DNA from: Wagnerdoeblera sp046292685
GTDB lineage: Bacteria > Pseudomonadota > Alphaproteobacteria > Rhodobacterales > Rhodobacteraceae
Direction of reading: 5' to 3'
NCBI RefSeq assembly: GCF_046292685.1
Contig: NZ_JBKBQM010000026.1
Span: 1-42,645, forward strand
Length of the DNA: 42,645 nt
Under the pieces are notes generated by a model that ran no database searches, had not been told where the DNA came from, and saw only the letters and a list, made by a program, of their open reading frames with translations. Below, piece by piece: positions 1 to 7,019 of the stretch. Each line of letters opens with the position of its first letter. Within the stretch, counting starts at the first letter, position 1. Position numbers and translations under genes: made by a program.

Positions 1-189
1 GCGCCGCTGGGGCTGGCGGCGGCGGGGCCGGCGGGCGCGGCGGCGGTGGGTGCGGCGCTGGCGGCGGTGTGGCTGGCGCTGGGCCTGTGGGCGCGGGCGC
101 GCATCGGCGGGCAGACCGGCGACATCCTGGGCGCCGGGCAGCAGCTGGCCGAGGCGGCGGCGCTGGGATTTCTGGCCGCGGGTGCTTGA
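1..189 (+). CDS. cobS: Adenosylcobinamide-GDP ribazoletransferase, C-terminal end (partial)
   Basis: Frame 1 is open from the window edge to a TGA at 187-189, giving about 62 residues of a hydrophobic, Ala/Leu-rich protein. The segment after a predicted membrane helix reads RIGGQTGDILGAGQQLAEA. This is the characteristic C-terminal GGxTGDxLGAxxQxxE motif of CobS, the integral-membrane enzyme that joins adenosylcobinamide-GDP to alpha-ribazole in the last steps of cobalamin synthesis. The 5' part lies outside the window, so start and full length are unknown. The stop codon sits inside the -35 element of the copper-responsive promoter for the next gene. The link to the copper operon appears to be proximity only. 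Confidence 0.85.
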   Translation, partial: APLGLAAAGPAGAAAVGAALAAVWLALGLWARARIGGQTGDILGAGQQLAEAAALGFLAAGA

Positions 190-214
190 CCTTCCAGCGA
201 CTGGAAGGATCATT
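186..214 (+). promoter_or_regulatory. CueR/HmrR-type operator and promoter of copA
   Basis: A perfect inverted repeat CCTTCCAG-CGA-CTGGAAGG (190-208) starts inside a TTGACC -35 hexamer (186-191). This is the arrangement of MerR-family copper promoters such as E. coli copA, where the regulator binds between -35 and -10 in an over-long spacer. A weak -10 candidate (ATCATT, about 209-214) follows the dyad. The site lies about 25 bp before the copA ribosome binding site, and a CueR-type regulator is encoded right after copA, so control by that protein is the natural inference. The -10 assignment is uncertain. Confidence 0.85.
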
Positions 215-237
215 TCCGTGCGGAAAGGAGTCTTTCC

Positions 238-2670
238 ATGACCACGACCACGCTGGAAATCGACGGATTGCACTGCGCGGCCTGCGTCGGGCGCGTCGAA
301 AAGGTGCTGGCGCGCGTGCCGGGGGTGCAATCGGCCACGGTGAACCTCGCGCAGAACACCGCGCGCATCGGCTTCGACGGCCCGCCCGACCTGGCGGCGG
401 TGGACGCGGCCTTGCAGAAGGCCGGTTACGGCCTGCGCCACGAGGTGACGCGCCTGGCGCTGGACGGCATGACCTGCGCAAGCTGTGTGAGCCGGGTGGA
501 GCGGGTGCTGACCGCGCTGCCCGGGGTGGAAGGCGCCACCGCCAACCTGGCCGACATGACCGCCACCGTGCGCCATATCGCGGCGCCCGACGCGGTGCCG
601 GCGATGGTGGCCGCGCTGGGCCGCGCGGGTTACCCCGCCGAACCCGCCCGCGACGCCCGCGCCGACCGGCAGGCCGCCGAGGAGGCGGCGCTGAAGGCGC
701 GGGTGCTGTGGGCGGGGGCGCTGACGCTGCCGGTCTTCGGGCTGGAAATGGGCGGGCATCTGGTGCCGTCGTTCCACCACTGGTTGCTGCACACCATCGG
801 GCAGGGGCCGAGCTGGACGGTGCAGGCGGTGCTGACCACGGCGGTGCTGGCGGGGCCGGGGCGGGTGTTCCTGACGCGCGGCGTTCCGGCGCTGCTGCGC
901 GCAGCGCCCGACATGAATTCGCTGGTGGCGCTGGGCACGCTGGCGGCCTGGGCCTGGTCGATGCTGGTGTGGCTGGTGCCGCAGGCGGTGCCCGAGCCGT
1001 CGCGCGCGGTCTATTTCGAGGCGGCGGCGGTGATCGTGACCCTGATCCTGCTGGGCCGTTGGCTGGAATCGCGGGCGCGCGGGCGCACGGGGGCGGCGAT
1101 CCGCCGGTTGGTGGCCTTGCAACCCGATGTGGCGCTGGTGGAAACCGCCGAGGGCCCGGTCGAGCGCAGCGCCGCCGCCTTGCAGCCCGGCGATGTGCTG
1201 GTGCTGCGCCCCGGCGCGCGCGCGGCGGCGGATGGCGAGGTGCTGTCGGGCACCAGCTGGATCGACGAATCGATGATTACCGGCGAACCCGTGCCGGTGG
1301 CCAAGGCGCCGGGCGACCCGGTGACGGGCGGCACGGTCAACGGCAACGGCGCCTTGCGGGTGCGGGTGACGCGCGCGGGCGCCGATACCCGGCTGGCGCA
1401 GATCGTGCGCATGGTGGGCGAGGCGCAAGGCGCGAAGCTGCCGGTTCAGGCGCTGGTCGACCGGGTGACGGCCGTGTTCGTGCCGGTGGTGATGGCGGTG
1501 GCGCTGCTGGCGGTGGCGGTCTGGCTGGCGCTGGGCGGCACGCTGGCGCAGGCACTGGTTGCCGGTGTGTCGGTGCTGATCGTGGCCTGCCCTTGCGCGA
1601 TGGGGCTGGCCACGCCGACCTCGATCCTGGTGGGCACCGGGCGCGCGGCGGAGCTGGGGGTGCTGTTTCGCAAGGGCGAGGCGTTGCAGCGCCTGGCCTC
1701 GGTGCAAGGGGTGGCCTTCGACAAGACCGGCACGCTGACCGCCGGGCACCCCGCGCTGACCGATGTGGTGCCGGCCGAGGGCTGGGCGGAACCGCGCCTG
1801 CTGGCACTGGCCGCCAGCGTCGAGGCGCAGTCGGAACATCCGGTGGCCCATGCCATCCGCAGCGCGGCTGCGGCGCGCGGGCTGGCGGTGCCGGTGGCGG
1901 CAGGCGTGCAGGCGGTACCGGGGCAGGGGGTTTCGGGCACGGTCGAAGGCGCGCGGGTGGTGCTGGGCAATGCCCGCGCCATGGCCGCCCACGGCATCGC
2001 CGCCGACGAAGCCGCGGCCGAGGCGCTGGCCGCGCGCGGGCGCACGGTGCTGCACATGGCGGTCGACGGCGCCCCGGCGGCGCTGCTGGCGGTGGCCGAC
2101 CCGGTCAAGCCCGGCGCCGCCCCGGCGGTGGCGACCTTGCAGGGCATGGGCCTGTCGGTGACGATGATTTCGGGCGACAGCCCGGCCACGGCGCAGGCGG
2201 TGGCGCGCGACATCGGCATCGCCCATGTGGTGGCCGGCGTGCCGCCCGAAGGCAAGGTCGCGGCCTTGCAGGGCCTCGGCGCGGTGGCCTTTGTCGGCGA
2301 CGGCATCAACGATGCGCCGGCGCTGGCGGCGGCCGAGGTGGGCCTTGCGGTGGCGCAAGGCACCGATGTGGCGATCGAGGCGGCGGATGTGGTGCTGTCC
2401 ACCGGCGATCCGCGGGCGGCGGCCACGGCGGTGGCGCTGGCGCGGGCCACCATGCGCAACATCCGGCAGAACCTGTTCTGGGCCTTTGCCTACAACACCG
2501 CGCTGATCCCGGTGGCGGCGGGGGTGCTGGCGCCCTGGGGCATCACGCTGTCGCCGATGCTGGCGGCGGGGGCGATGGCCTTGTCCTCGGTCTTCGTGCT
2601 GGGCAATGCGCTGCGGTTGCGCGGGGCTGGCCGCCCGTTGCAACCTCTGGCCGAAGGAGCCCCGGCATGA
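238..2670 (+). CDS. copA: Cu+-exporting P1B-type ATPase CopA
   Basis: This 810-residue inner-membrane pump hydrolyses ATP to export Cu+ from the cytoplasm. Two N-terminal heavy-metal-binding domains carry CxxC motifs (C13/C16 and C80/C83). They are followed by the transmembrane region, the actuator motif TGEP (348-351), the transport-site CPC (451-453) in the sixth core helix, the phosphorylation motif DKTGT (D495) and the hinge motif GDGIND (687-692). CPC marks the P1B-1 (Cu+/Ag+) class. All catalytic motifs are intact and the length is normal for a two-HMA CopA. The ATG at 238 follows a GGAAAGGAG Shine-Dalgarno sequence and the CueR-type operator. The stop overlaps the cueR start (ATGA). 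Confidence 0.96.
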   Translation: MTTTTLEIDGLHCAACVGRVEKVLARVPGVQSATVNLAQNTARIGFDGPPDLAAVDAALQKAGYGLRHEVTRLALDGMTCASCVSRVERVLTALPGVEGATANLADMTATVRHIAAPDAVPAMVAALGRAGYPAEPARDARADRQAAEEAALKARVLWAGALTLPVFGLEMGGHLVPSFHHWLLHTIGQGPSWTVQAVLTTAVLAGPGRVFLTRGVPALLRAAPDMNSLVALGTLAAWAWSMLVWLVPQAVPEPSRAVYFEAAAVIVTLILLGRWLESRARGRTGAAIRRLVALQPDVALVETAEGPVERSAAALQPGDVLVLRPGARAAADGEVLSGTSWIDESMITGEPVPVAKAPGDPVTGGTVNGNGALRVRVTRAGADTRLAQIVRMVGEAQGAKLPVQALVDRVTAVFVPVVMAVALLAVAVWLALGGTLAQALVAGVSVLIVACPCAMGLATPTSILVGTGRAAELGVLFRKGEALQRLASVQGVAFDKTGTLTAGHPALTDVVPAEGWAEPRLLALAASVEAQSEHPVAHAIRSAAAARGLAVPVAAGVQAVPGQGVSGTVEGARVVLGNARAMAAHGIAADEAAAEALAARGRTVLHMAVDGAPAALLAVADPVKPGAAPAVATLQGMGLSVTMISGDSPATAQAVARDIGIAHVVAGVPPEGKVAALQGLGAVAFVGDGINDAPALAAAEVGLAVAQGTDVAIEAADVVLSTGDPRAAATAVALARATMRNIRQNLFWAFAYNTALIPVAAGVLAPWGITLSPMLAAGAMALSSVFVLGNALRLRGAGRPLQPLAEGAPA

Positions 2671-3146
2671 ACATCAAGGATGCGGCCCTGGCCTCGGGCC
2701 TGCCCGAAAAGACCATCCGCTATTACGAGGAGGTGGGCCTCGTCGCGCCCTTGCGCGCGGCCAACGGATACCGCCGGTTCCGCCCGCGCGATGTCGAGCG
2801 GCTGGCCTTTCTGGCCCATGCCCGGGCCTTGGGCTTTTCGCTGGAGGATTGCCGCGACCTGCTGGCCCTGCGCGAGGATCCGGCCCGCGCCAGCGCCGAT
2901 GTCAAGCGAATCGCCGAAGGCCACCTGGCCGGCATTGACGGCCGGATTGCCGCACTACATGACATGCGGGACCATCTGGCGCGGATGATCGCGGCCTGCC
3001 CCGGCGATGGCGGGCCTGCCTGCGCCATTCTGGACGGGATCGCCGGTGCGGAGGAACGCGGGCATGACCACACGGCGGGCGCTGATCGCGGGGGCTGCGG
3101 CGGCGCTGGTGCTGCGGCCGGGGCGGTCGGCGGCGCTGGCGTTTGA
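2667..3146 (+). CDS. cueR: MerR-family copper-responsive regulator, CueR type
   Basis: A 159-residue MerR protein. The N-terminal winged helix-turn-helix (IRYYEEVGL, NGYRRF) is followed by a dimerisation helix and a metal-binding loop with two cysteines seven residues apart (CPGD...C). This is the Cu+ coordination pattern of CueR/HmrR. The ATG overlaps the copA stop, indicating translational coupling, and the matching operator lies upstream of copA. CueR proteins are usually about 130-140 residues. Here a Gly/Ala-rich tail of roughly 28 residues beginning with a GHDH segment extends past the usual end and overlaps the next gene by 83 bp in another frame. The N-terminal assignment is secure; whether the tail is functional is not known. 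Confidence 0.92.
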   Translation: MNIKDAALASGLPEKTIRYYEEVGLVAPLRAANGYRRFRPRDVERLAFLAHARALGFSLEDCRDLLALREDPARASADVKRIAEGHLAGIDGRIAALHDMRDHLARMIAACPGDGGPACAILDGIAGAEERGHDHTAGADRGGCGGAGAAAGAVGGAGV

Positions 3147-3723
3147 CGGCGGCTGGACGGCGCAGGCCTTTCCGCGCCGCGCGGCGAACCGCTGGCGCCA
3201 GACCGGGGCGGCGGTGGAGGTGGAATCGGACGCGGCGGTGTCGCTGCTTGTGCGTGCCGTCCCGCCCGAGTCCCGGGGCGCGCGCCGCGCTGCCTGGCGC
3301 TGGCAGGTGGATGCGGGCGTGCCGGCCACCGACCTGGCCCGCAAGGGCGGCGACGACCGCAACCTTTCGGTCTATTTCGTCTTTCTGCCCGAGGACGAGG
3401 CGAGCCGCCTGGGCCTGGGGGCCAGCCCGCGCCGGCTGCTGGCGGCGCGGGGGGCGCGGACGCTGATGTATGTCTGGGGTGGGGCGGGCCCGCGCGGGCA
3501 GGTGCTGCCCAGCCCTTACCTGGGCGAGCGCGGGCGCACGGTGATCTTGCGGCCGGGCGGGGTGACCGGGGCCTTTGCCGAAGCGGTGGACCTGGCGGGC
3601 GACCACGCCCGCGCCTTCGGCACGCCGGCGCAGGTGCTTGTGGGCCTCGCGCTCAGCGCCGACAGCGACGATACCGGCGGCACGATCCGGGCGCGGCTGT
3701 GGGATCTGGTGCTGGCCGGCTGA
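3064..3723 (+). CDS. Exported DUF3047-family protein
   Basis: A 219-residue protein with a twin-arginine-like N-terminus (MTTRRALIAGAAAAL) and a hydrophobic signal ending near Ala26. The mature part carries the DUF3047 signature: a W.W.VDAGVPATD segment followed by a KGGDDRNLSVYFVF stretch, and later a TLMYVWG motif. No enzymatic function is established for the family that I can name. The start at 3064 keeps the signal peptide intact but lies inside the cueR reading frame, so the two genes overlap by 83 bp. Co-transcription with copA-cueR is likely, which hints at a periplasmic role tied to copper or envelope stress. That role is inference only. Confidence 0.72.
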   Translation: MTTRRALIAGAAAALVLRPGRSAALAFDGGWTAQAFPRRAANRWRQTGAAVEVESDAAVSLLVRAVPPESRGARRAAWRWQVDAGVPATDLARKGGDDRNLSVYFVFLPEDEASRLGLGASPRRLLAARGARTLMYVWGGAGPRGQVLPSPYLGERGRTVILRPGGVTGAFAEAVDLAGDHARAFGTPAQVLVGLALSADSDDTGGTIRARLWDLVLAG

Positions 3724-3773
3724 GCCGGCGGCGGCGCGGGCGTGGCACGGGGACAGCGCGTGCGCCGGGGGCA

Positions 3774-4454
3774 TCAGAACTCGGCCCAGGTGGCCAGCTG
3801 CAGGCGCGCCTTGCGCGCGCGCAGGTCGTGGTGCAGCCCGGCCTGCAGCCGCAGCCCGCGCCGCGCCTGCCAGACCACCGAAGGCGCCAGCGCCAGCGCG
3901 GGCGGGCCGGTGCCGAGGCGGGCATGGGCCTGCAACATGAGCGTCCAGCGATCCGATGGCGCAAGGCCCAGCGTGGCATCGGCCTTCAGCCGCTTGCGCT
4001 GCGGCCCGGCCTCGGCCACAAGGTCGAACGCCAGCCACCCCGGCCAGCGCCCGCCCACCCCCCGCCCAAGGCTGAGGCCGGCTTGCGCCGCCACCACCGG
4101 GCGCAGCGTGACCGTCACCTCGGTGCGGCCGGGCCACCAGACCGGCGGCAGGTCGATGGTCAGGTCCGACGGCGGCATCGCCACCGACAGGCCCAGCGAC
4201 CAGGCCAGCCGCCAGCTGCCCTGTTCCGGCAGCGCGCGGTGCAGGCGCAGCGCCAGCGCCCAGTCGCCGGCACGGCTGGCCTGCGCCTCGGCCACCAGCC
4301 AGCGGCCGCGCCCGAGGCCCTGTTCGAACCAGGCCGACCCGGTCTGCCCCGCCGCCGACAGCGACACGAACCGTTCCCCCGCCGCGCGCGGCCAGGGGCC
4401 GGCCGCCACCGCCAGCGGCCAGACCAGCAGCAGAACCAGCAGCACCACCCGCAT
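3774..4454 (-). CDS. Hypothetical exported protein, probable beta-rich envelope protein
   Basis: A 226-residue protein with a clear Sec-type signal peptide (MRVVLLVLLLVWPLAVAAG). The mature part has alternating polar and hydrophobic segments with many Trp, Arg and Gly residues and ends in an aromatic residue (WAEF), as some outer-membrane beta-barrels do. I do not recognise a family. The ATG follows a G-rich GGGGGG Shine-Dalgarno sequence. It converges with the DUF3047 gene, 50 bp apart. The 95 bp separating it from the LOG gene upstream contains no obvious promoter. A small outer-membrane barrel is the best guess. Confidence 0.55.
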   Translation of the reverse strand: MRVVLLVLLLVWPLAVAAGPWPRAAGERFVSLSAAGQTGSAWFEQGLGRGRWLVAEAQASRAGDWALALRLHRALPEQGSWRLAWSLGLSVAMPPSDLTIDLPPVWWPGRTEVTVTLRPVVAAQAGLSLGRGVGGRWPGWLAFDLVAEAGPQRKRLKADATLGLAPSDRWTLMLQAHARLGTGPPALALAPSVVWQARRGLRLQAGLHHDLRARKARLQLATWAEF

Positions 4455-4549
4455 GCGCGCCCCCCGATCAGGGCCTCAGCTTGCGCGGCGCATGGTGAAG
4501 GAAGGGTTAATGCCGCCGCGGTCGCCGCAGCGCCCGCAGGCCCCGGCGC

Positions 4550-5110
4550 CTAGCCCAGGGCCGCGGCCAGCCGGCGGGCAAGCGTGGCTGCATCGGGGAC
4601 CACGGCGGCATAGCTGGCCAGTTGCGGCTCGGCGAAGCCTTCGGCGATCACATGGTCCAGAAGCCGCAGCAGAGGATCCCAGTAACCTTCGGTATTCATC
4701 AGGAAAATCGGCTTTTCATGCAGGCCGATCTGCCGCCAGGTGAGGATTTCGAAGAATTCGTCCAGCGACCCCGCCCCCCCCGGCAGCACGACGATGGCGT
4801 CCGAGTTCATGAACATCACTTTCTTGCGTTCGTGCATGTCCTCGGTCACCACCATCGTGGTCAGCCGGGCGCGGCCCTTCTCGCGCGTCATCAGGTGCTG
4901 CGGGATCACGCCCATTGCCGGGGCGCCTTCGGCCTGGGCGGCTTCGGCCACCAGGCCCATCAGCCCCACGTCGCCTGCGCCGTAGACCAGCCGCCACCCG
5001 CCTTGCGCGATGACGCGGCCGGTGTCGCGGGCGGCCTCGGCATAGGCGGGGCGGGCGCCGGGGCGCGAGCCGCAGAACACGCAGACGGAACGCGGCGCGG
5101 GCGAGGTCAT
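4550..5110 (-). CDS. LOG-family protein (TIGR00730, cytokinin riboside 5'-monophosphate phosphoribohydrolase type)
   Basis: A 186-residue cytoplasmic Rossmann-like protein. It opens with the family signature VCVFCGSRPG, then GAGDVGLMG and the catalytic/nucleotide-binding PGGAGSLDEFFE motif. Characterised LOG proteins cleave the N-glycosidic bond of nucleoside 5'-monophosphates (cytokinin riboside monophosphate in plants; AMP in several bacterial members). The bacterial role is often nucleotide salvage or is unknown, so a hormone role should not be assumed. The start ATG at 5110 is preceded by CAGGAG. It is divergent from the LysM gene, so 5111-5203 holds promoters for both. Confidence 0.88.
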   Translation of the reverse strand: MTSPAPRSVCVFCGSRPGARPAYAEAARDTGRVIAQGGWRLVYGAGDVGLMGLVAEAAQAEGAPAMGVIPQHLMTREKGRARLTTMVVTEDMHERKKVMFMNSDAIVVLPGGAGSLDEFFEILTWRQIGLHEKPIFLMNTEGYWDPLLRLLDHVIAEGFAEPQLASYAAVVPDAATLARRLAAALG

Positions 5111-5134
5111 GGCGGGACTCCTGCACAACAGGCT

Positions 5135-5163
5135 TTGACCTCTGTTACAAGGGTTCCTATGGT
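5135..5163 (+). promoter_or_regulatory. Predicted sigma70-type promoter of the LysM gene
   Basis: TTGACC (5135-5140), a 17-bp spacer and TATGGT (5158-5163) form a good sigma70 match in the gap between the divergent LOG and LysM genes. Transcription would start near 5170. This excludes the in-frame ATG at 5159, which lies in the -10 box, as translation start and favours 5204. Predicted by eye only. Confidence 0.5.
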
Positions 5164-5203
5164 CGCTCAAGCGCCGCGGGGTGCGGGCGGCAAGGGGATG
5201 CTC

Positions 5204-6928
5204 ATGGCGGGAAAGATGCTGGGGTCGGGCACGGTGCAAGGCGTCGTGGCCGGGGCGATTGCGGTGATGGCGGCGGTGGTGGGCTGGCAGTTGTGGACCC
5301 GCGCGCCGCAAGCGCCCGAAGCGCCCCCGGCCCCGGCGCCGATCGCCGCCCCGGTCGCGCCGCCGGCTGCGCCCGCGGCCCCGCAGGCCGGCACCCCGGC
5401 CCCCGAGACCGGCGCCCCCGGAACGCCGGCAGAGACGGCCGCGGCCGCCCCGGCCGAGGTCGGCGACGAAGCCGGGGACGAAGCCGGGGACGAAGCGCGC
5501 GAAGGCACAGAAGCGGCCGCCGCCGCGCCCGAAGCCGCCGCGCCGCAGGCCGAAGCCGCCGCACCGCAGGCCGAAGCCCCGGCACCGCAGGCCGCGGTCT
5601 TGCCCGACCCGCCCCGGTTCGACACCTTCCGCCTTGGCGAGGACGGTGTGGCGGTGGTGGCCGGGCAGGCCCCGGGCGGCGGCACGGTGGCGGTGCTGGT
5701 CGACGGGGTCGAGGTGGCACAGGGCCGGGTGGACGGTGCCGGCCGCTTTGCCAGCGTCTTCACGCTGGACCCGGCGCCGCAGCCGCGCCTGCTGACCCTG
5801 CGCCTGACAACCGCGACGGGCGAGGCGGTGGCCTCGGCCGACAGCATCGTCATTGCGCCGGTGATCCGGCTGGCCGAGGCGCCGGCGCCGGCCGAAACCG
5901 GGGCCGCCGGTGCCCCGGCCGCGCAAGCCGCAACCGAAGGCGCCGGTGCAGCGCCGGCTTCCGATGGTGCCGCAGCGCCCGCCGCGGCGGCGCCGCCCGC
6001 GCCCGAGGCACCGGCAGCGCCCGGCACCGCCGCGCCGCCGGCCGCAACCGACGCGGCCGCCGCGACGGCGCAGCAACCGGCGCAACCCGCCCCGGCGGTT
6101 GCGGCCGGCGACAGCACGCCGACGGCACCCGAAGCCACGGCGACCGCCGAAGGCATCACGCCAGCGCAAGCCCCCATGCCCGCCGAGGCCCCTGCGCCCG
6201 CGCAAACCACCACGACCGCCGCCGAGGCCCTCGCGCCCGGTGCGGCACCGGCGCAGGCCGAAGCGGTTGCCGAAGCCCCCGCACCGCAGGCGCCGGCCAA
6301 CCTGCTGCTGTCCGACAAGGGGGTCACGGTGCTGCGCGCGCCGGGCGCGGATGTGCCGCTGGCGATCGATTCGATTTCCTATACCGAAGGCGGCGCGGTG
6401 CAGGTGGCCGGCAAGGGCGGTGCGGGCGATTTCGTGCGGCTTTACCTGAACAACGCGCCGCAGCTCGAAACGCTGGTGGACGACACCGGCCAGTGGCGCG
6501 GCACGCTGCCGCCGGTGGCGCCGGGGCTTTACACCTTGCGCGCCGACCAGCTGGACCCCACCGGCAAGGTGCGCGCCCGGTCCGAAACCCCGTTCCTGCG
6601 CGAACCGCCCGAGGCGCTGGCCGCCGCCTTGCGCGCGGCCCAGGCCCCGGCCGCACCGCCGGCCGAAACCGCAGCCCCCGCAGCCCCCGCGGCTGCGGCC
6701 CCGGCGGCCGCCCCGGCCCCCGCGCCGGCCGAAGCCCCCGCGCCCGCCGCCCCGCCGCCGGTGCAGCTGGTGACAGTGCAGCCCGGCTATACCCTTTGGG
6801 GCATCGCCAGGGCGACCTATGGCCACGGCATCGCCTATGTGAAGGTGTTCGAGGCCAACCGCGACCAGATCCGCAACCCCGACCTGATCTATCCCGGCCA
6901 GGTCTTTACCCTGCCGCGCGCCGACTGA
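5204..6928 (+). CDS. Membrane-anchored LysM-domain protein with long Ala/Pro-rich linkers
   Basis: A 574-residue protein. An N-terminal hydrophobic helix (about residues 8-28) anchors or exports it, then a low-complexity Ala/Pro/Glu linker precedes a folded segment (about 140-225). A second Ala/Pro-rich linker, another folded domain (about 365-470), a third linker and a C-terminal LysM domain follow. The LysM segment (VQPGYTLWGIARATYG...NPDLIYPGQVFTLP) binds peptidoglycan. The ATG at 5204 is preceded by AAGGGG at 7 nt; in-frame ATGs at 5198 and 5159 also exist, but the latter overlaps the predicted -10. Rhodobacterales carry similar LysM proteins whose function I do not know. A cell-wall-spanning structural role is plausible. 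Confidence 0.82.
   Translation: MAGKMLGSGTVQGVVAGAIAVMAAVVGWQLWTRAPQAPEAPPAPAPIAAPVAPPAAPAAPQAGTPAPETGAPGTPAETAAAAPAEVGDEAGDEAGDEAREGTEAAAAAPEAAAPQAEAAAPQAEAPAPQAAVLPDPPRFDTFRLGEDGVAVVAGQAPGGGTVAVLVDGVEVAQGRVDGAGRFASVFTLDPAPQPRLLTLRLTTATGEAVASADSIVIAPVIRLAEAPAPAETGAAGAPAAQAATEGAGAAPASDGAAAPAAAAPPAPEAPAAPGTAAPPAATDAAAATAQQPAQPAPAVAAGDSTPTAPEATATAEGITPAQAPMPAEAPAPAQTTTTAAEALAPGAAPAQAEAVAEAPAPQAPANLLLSDKGVTVLRAPGADVPLAIDSISYTEGGAVQVAGKGGAGDFVRLYLNNAPQLETLVDDTGQWRGTLPPVAPGLYTLRADQLDPTGKVRARSETPFLREPPEALAAALRAAQAPAAPPAETAAPAAPAAAAPAAAPAPAPAEAPAPAAPPPVQLVTVQPGYTLWGIARATYGHGIAYVKVFEANRDQIRNPDLIYPGQVFTLPRAD
5465..5494 (+). repeat. 12-bp tandem repeat encoding DEAG units
   Basis: GACGAAGCCGGG occurs twice in tandem (5465-5476, 5477-5488) and partly a third time (from 5489), encoding a DEAGDEAGDEA stretch in the first linker of the LysM protein. 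Looser tandem units encoding EAAAPQA follow at about 5530-5590. In-frame repeats like these can change copy number by slippage. Confidence 0.7.
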
Positions 6929-6929
6929 C

Positions 6930-6956
6930 GCCCGGCAGGGGTTTACCCTGCCGGGC
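6930..6956 (+). terminator. Hairpin after the LysM gene
   Basis: GCCCGGCAGGG (6930-6940), loop GTTTA and CCCTGCCGGGC (6946-6956) form a perfect 11-bp stem two bases after the stop codon. No T-tract follows, so it may act as a factor-assisted terminator or protect the mRNA 3' end rather than being a classical intrinsic terminator. Confidence 0.5.
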
Positions 6957-7019
6957 GCAAGGTCTAGCTAGGCGCCAGGTTCCCAACGGCGCCGGCCCGG
7001 CGCCCCGGAAGGTCAGATC

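Noticed and set aside
69..2666. Very long plus-strand open frame running through copA into cueR
   Set aside because: It is a Gly/Ala/Arg-rich shadow of copA in another frame, a GC effect. Only its last part from 2667 (cueR) has a real family signature.
4622..5203. Upstream extension of the LysM gene over the LOG gene
   Set aside because: This stretch is antisense to a clear LOG protein and contains the promoter; the real start is near 5204.
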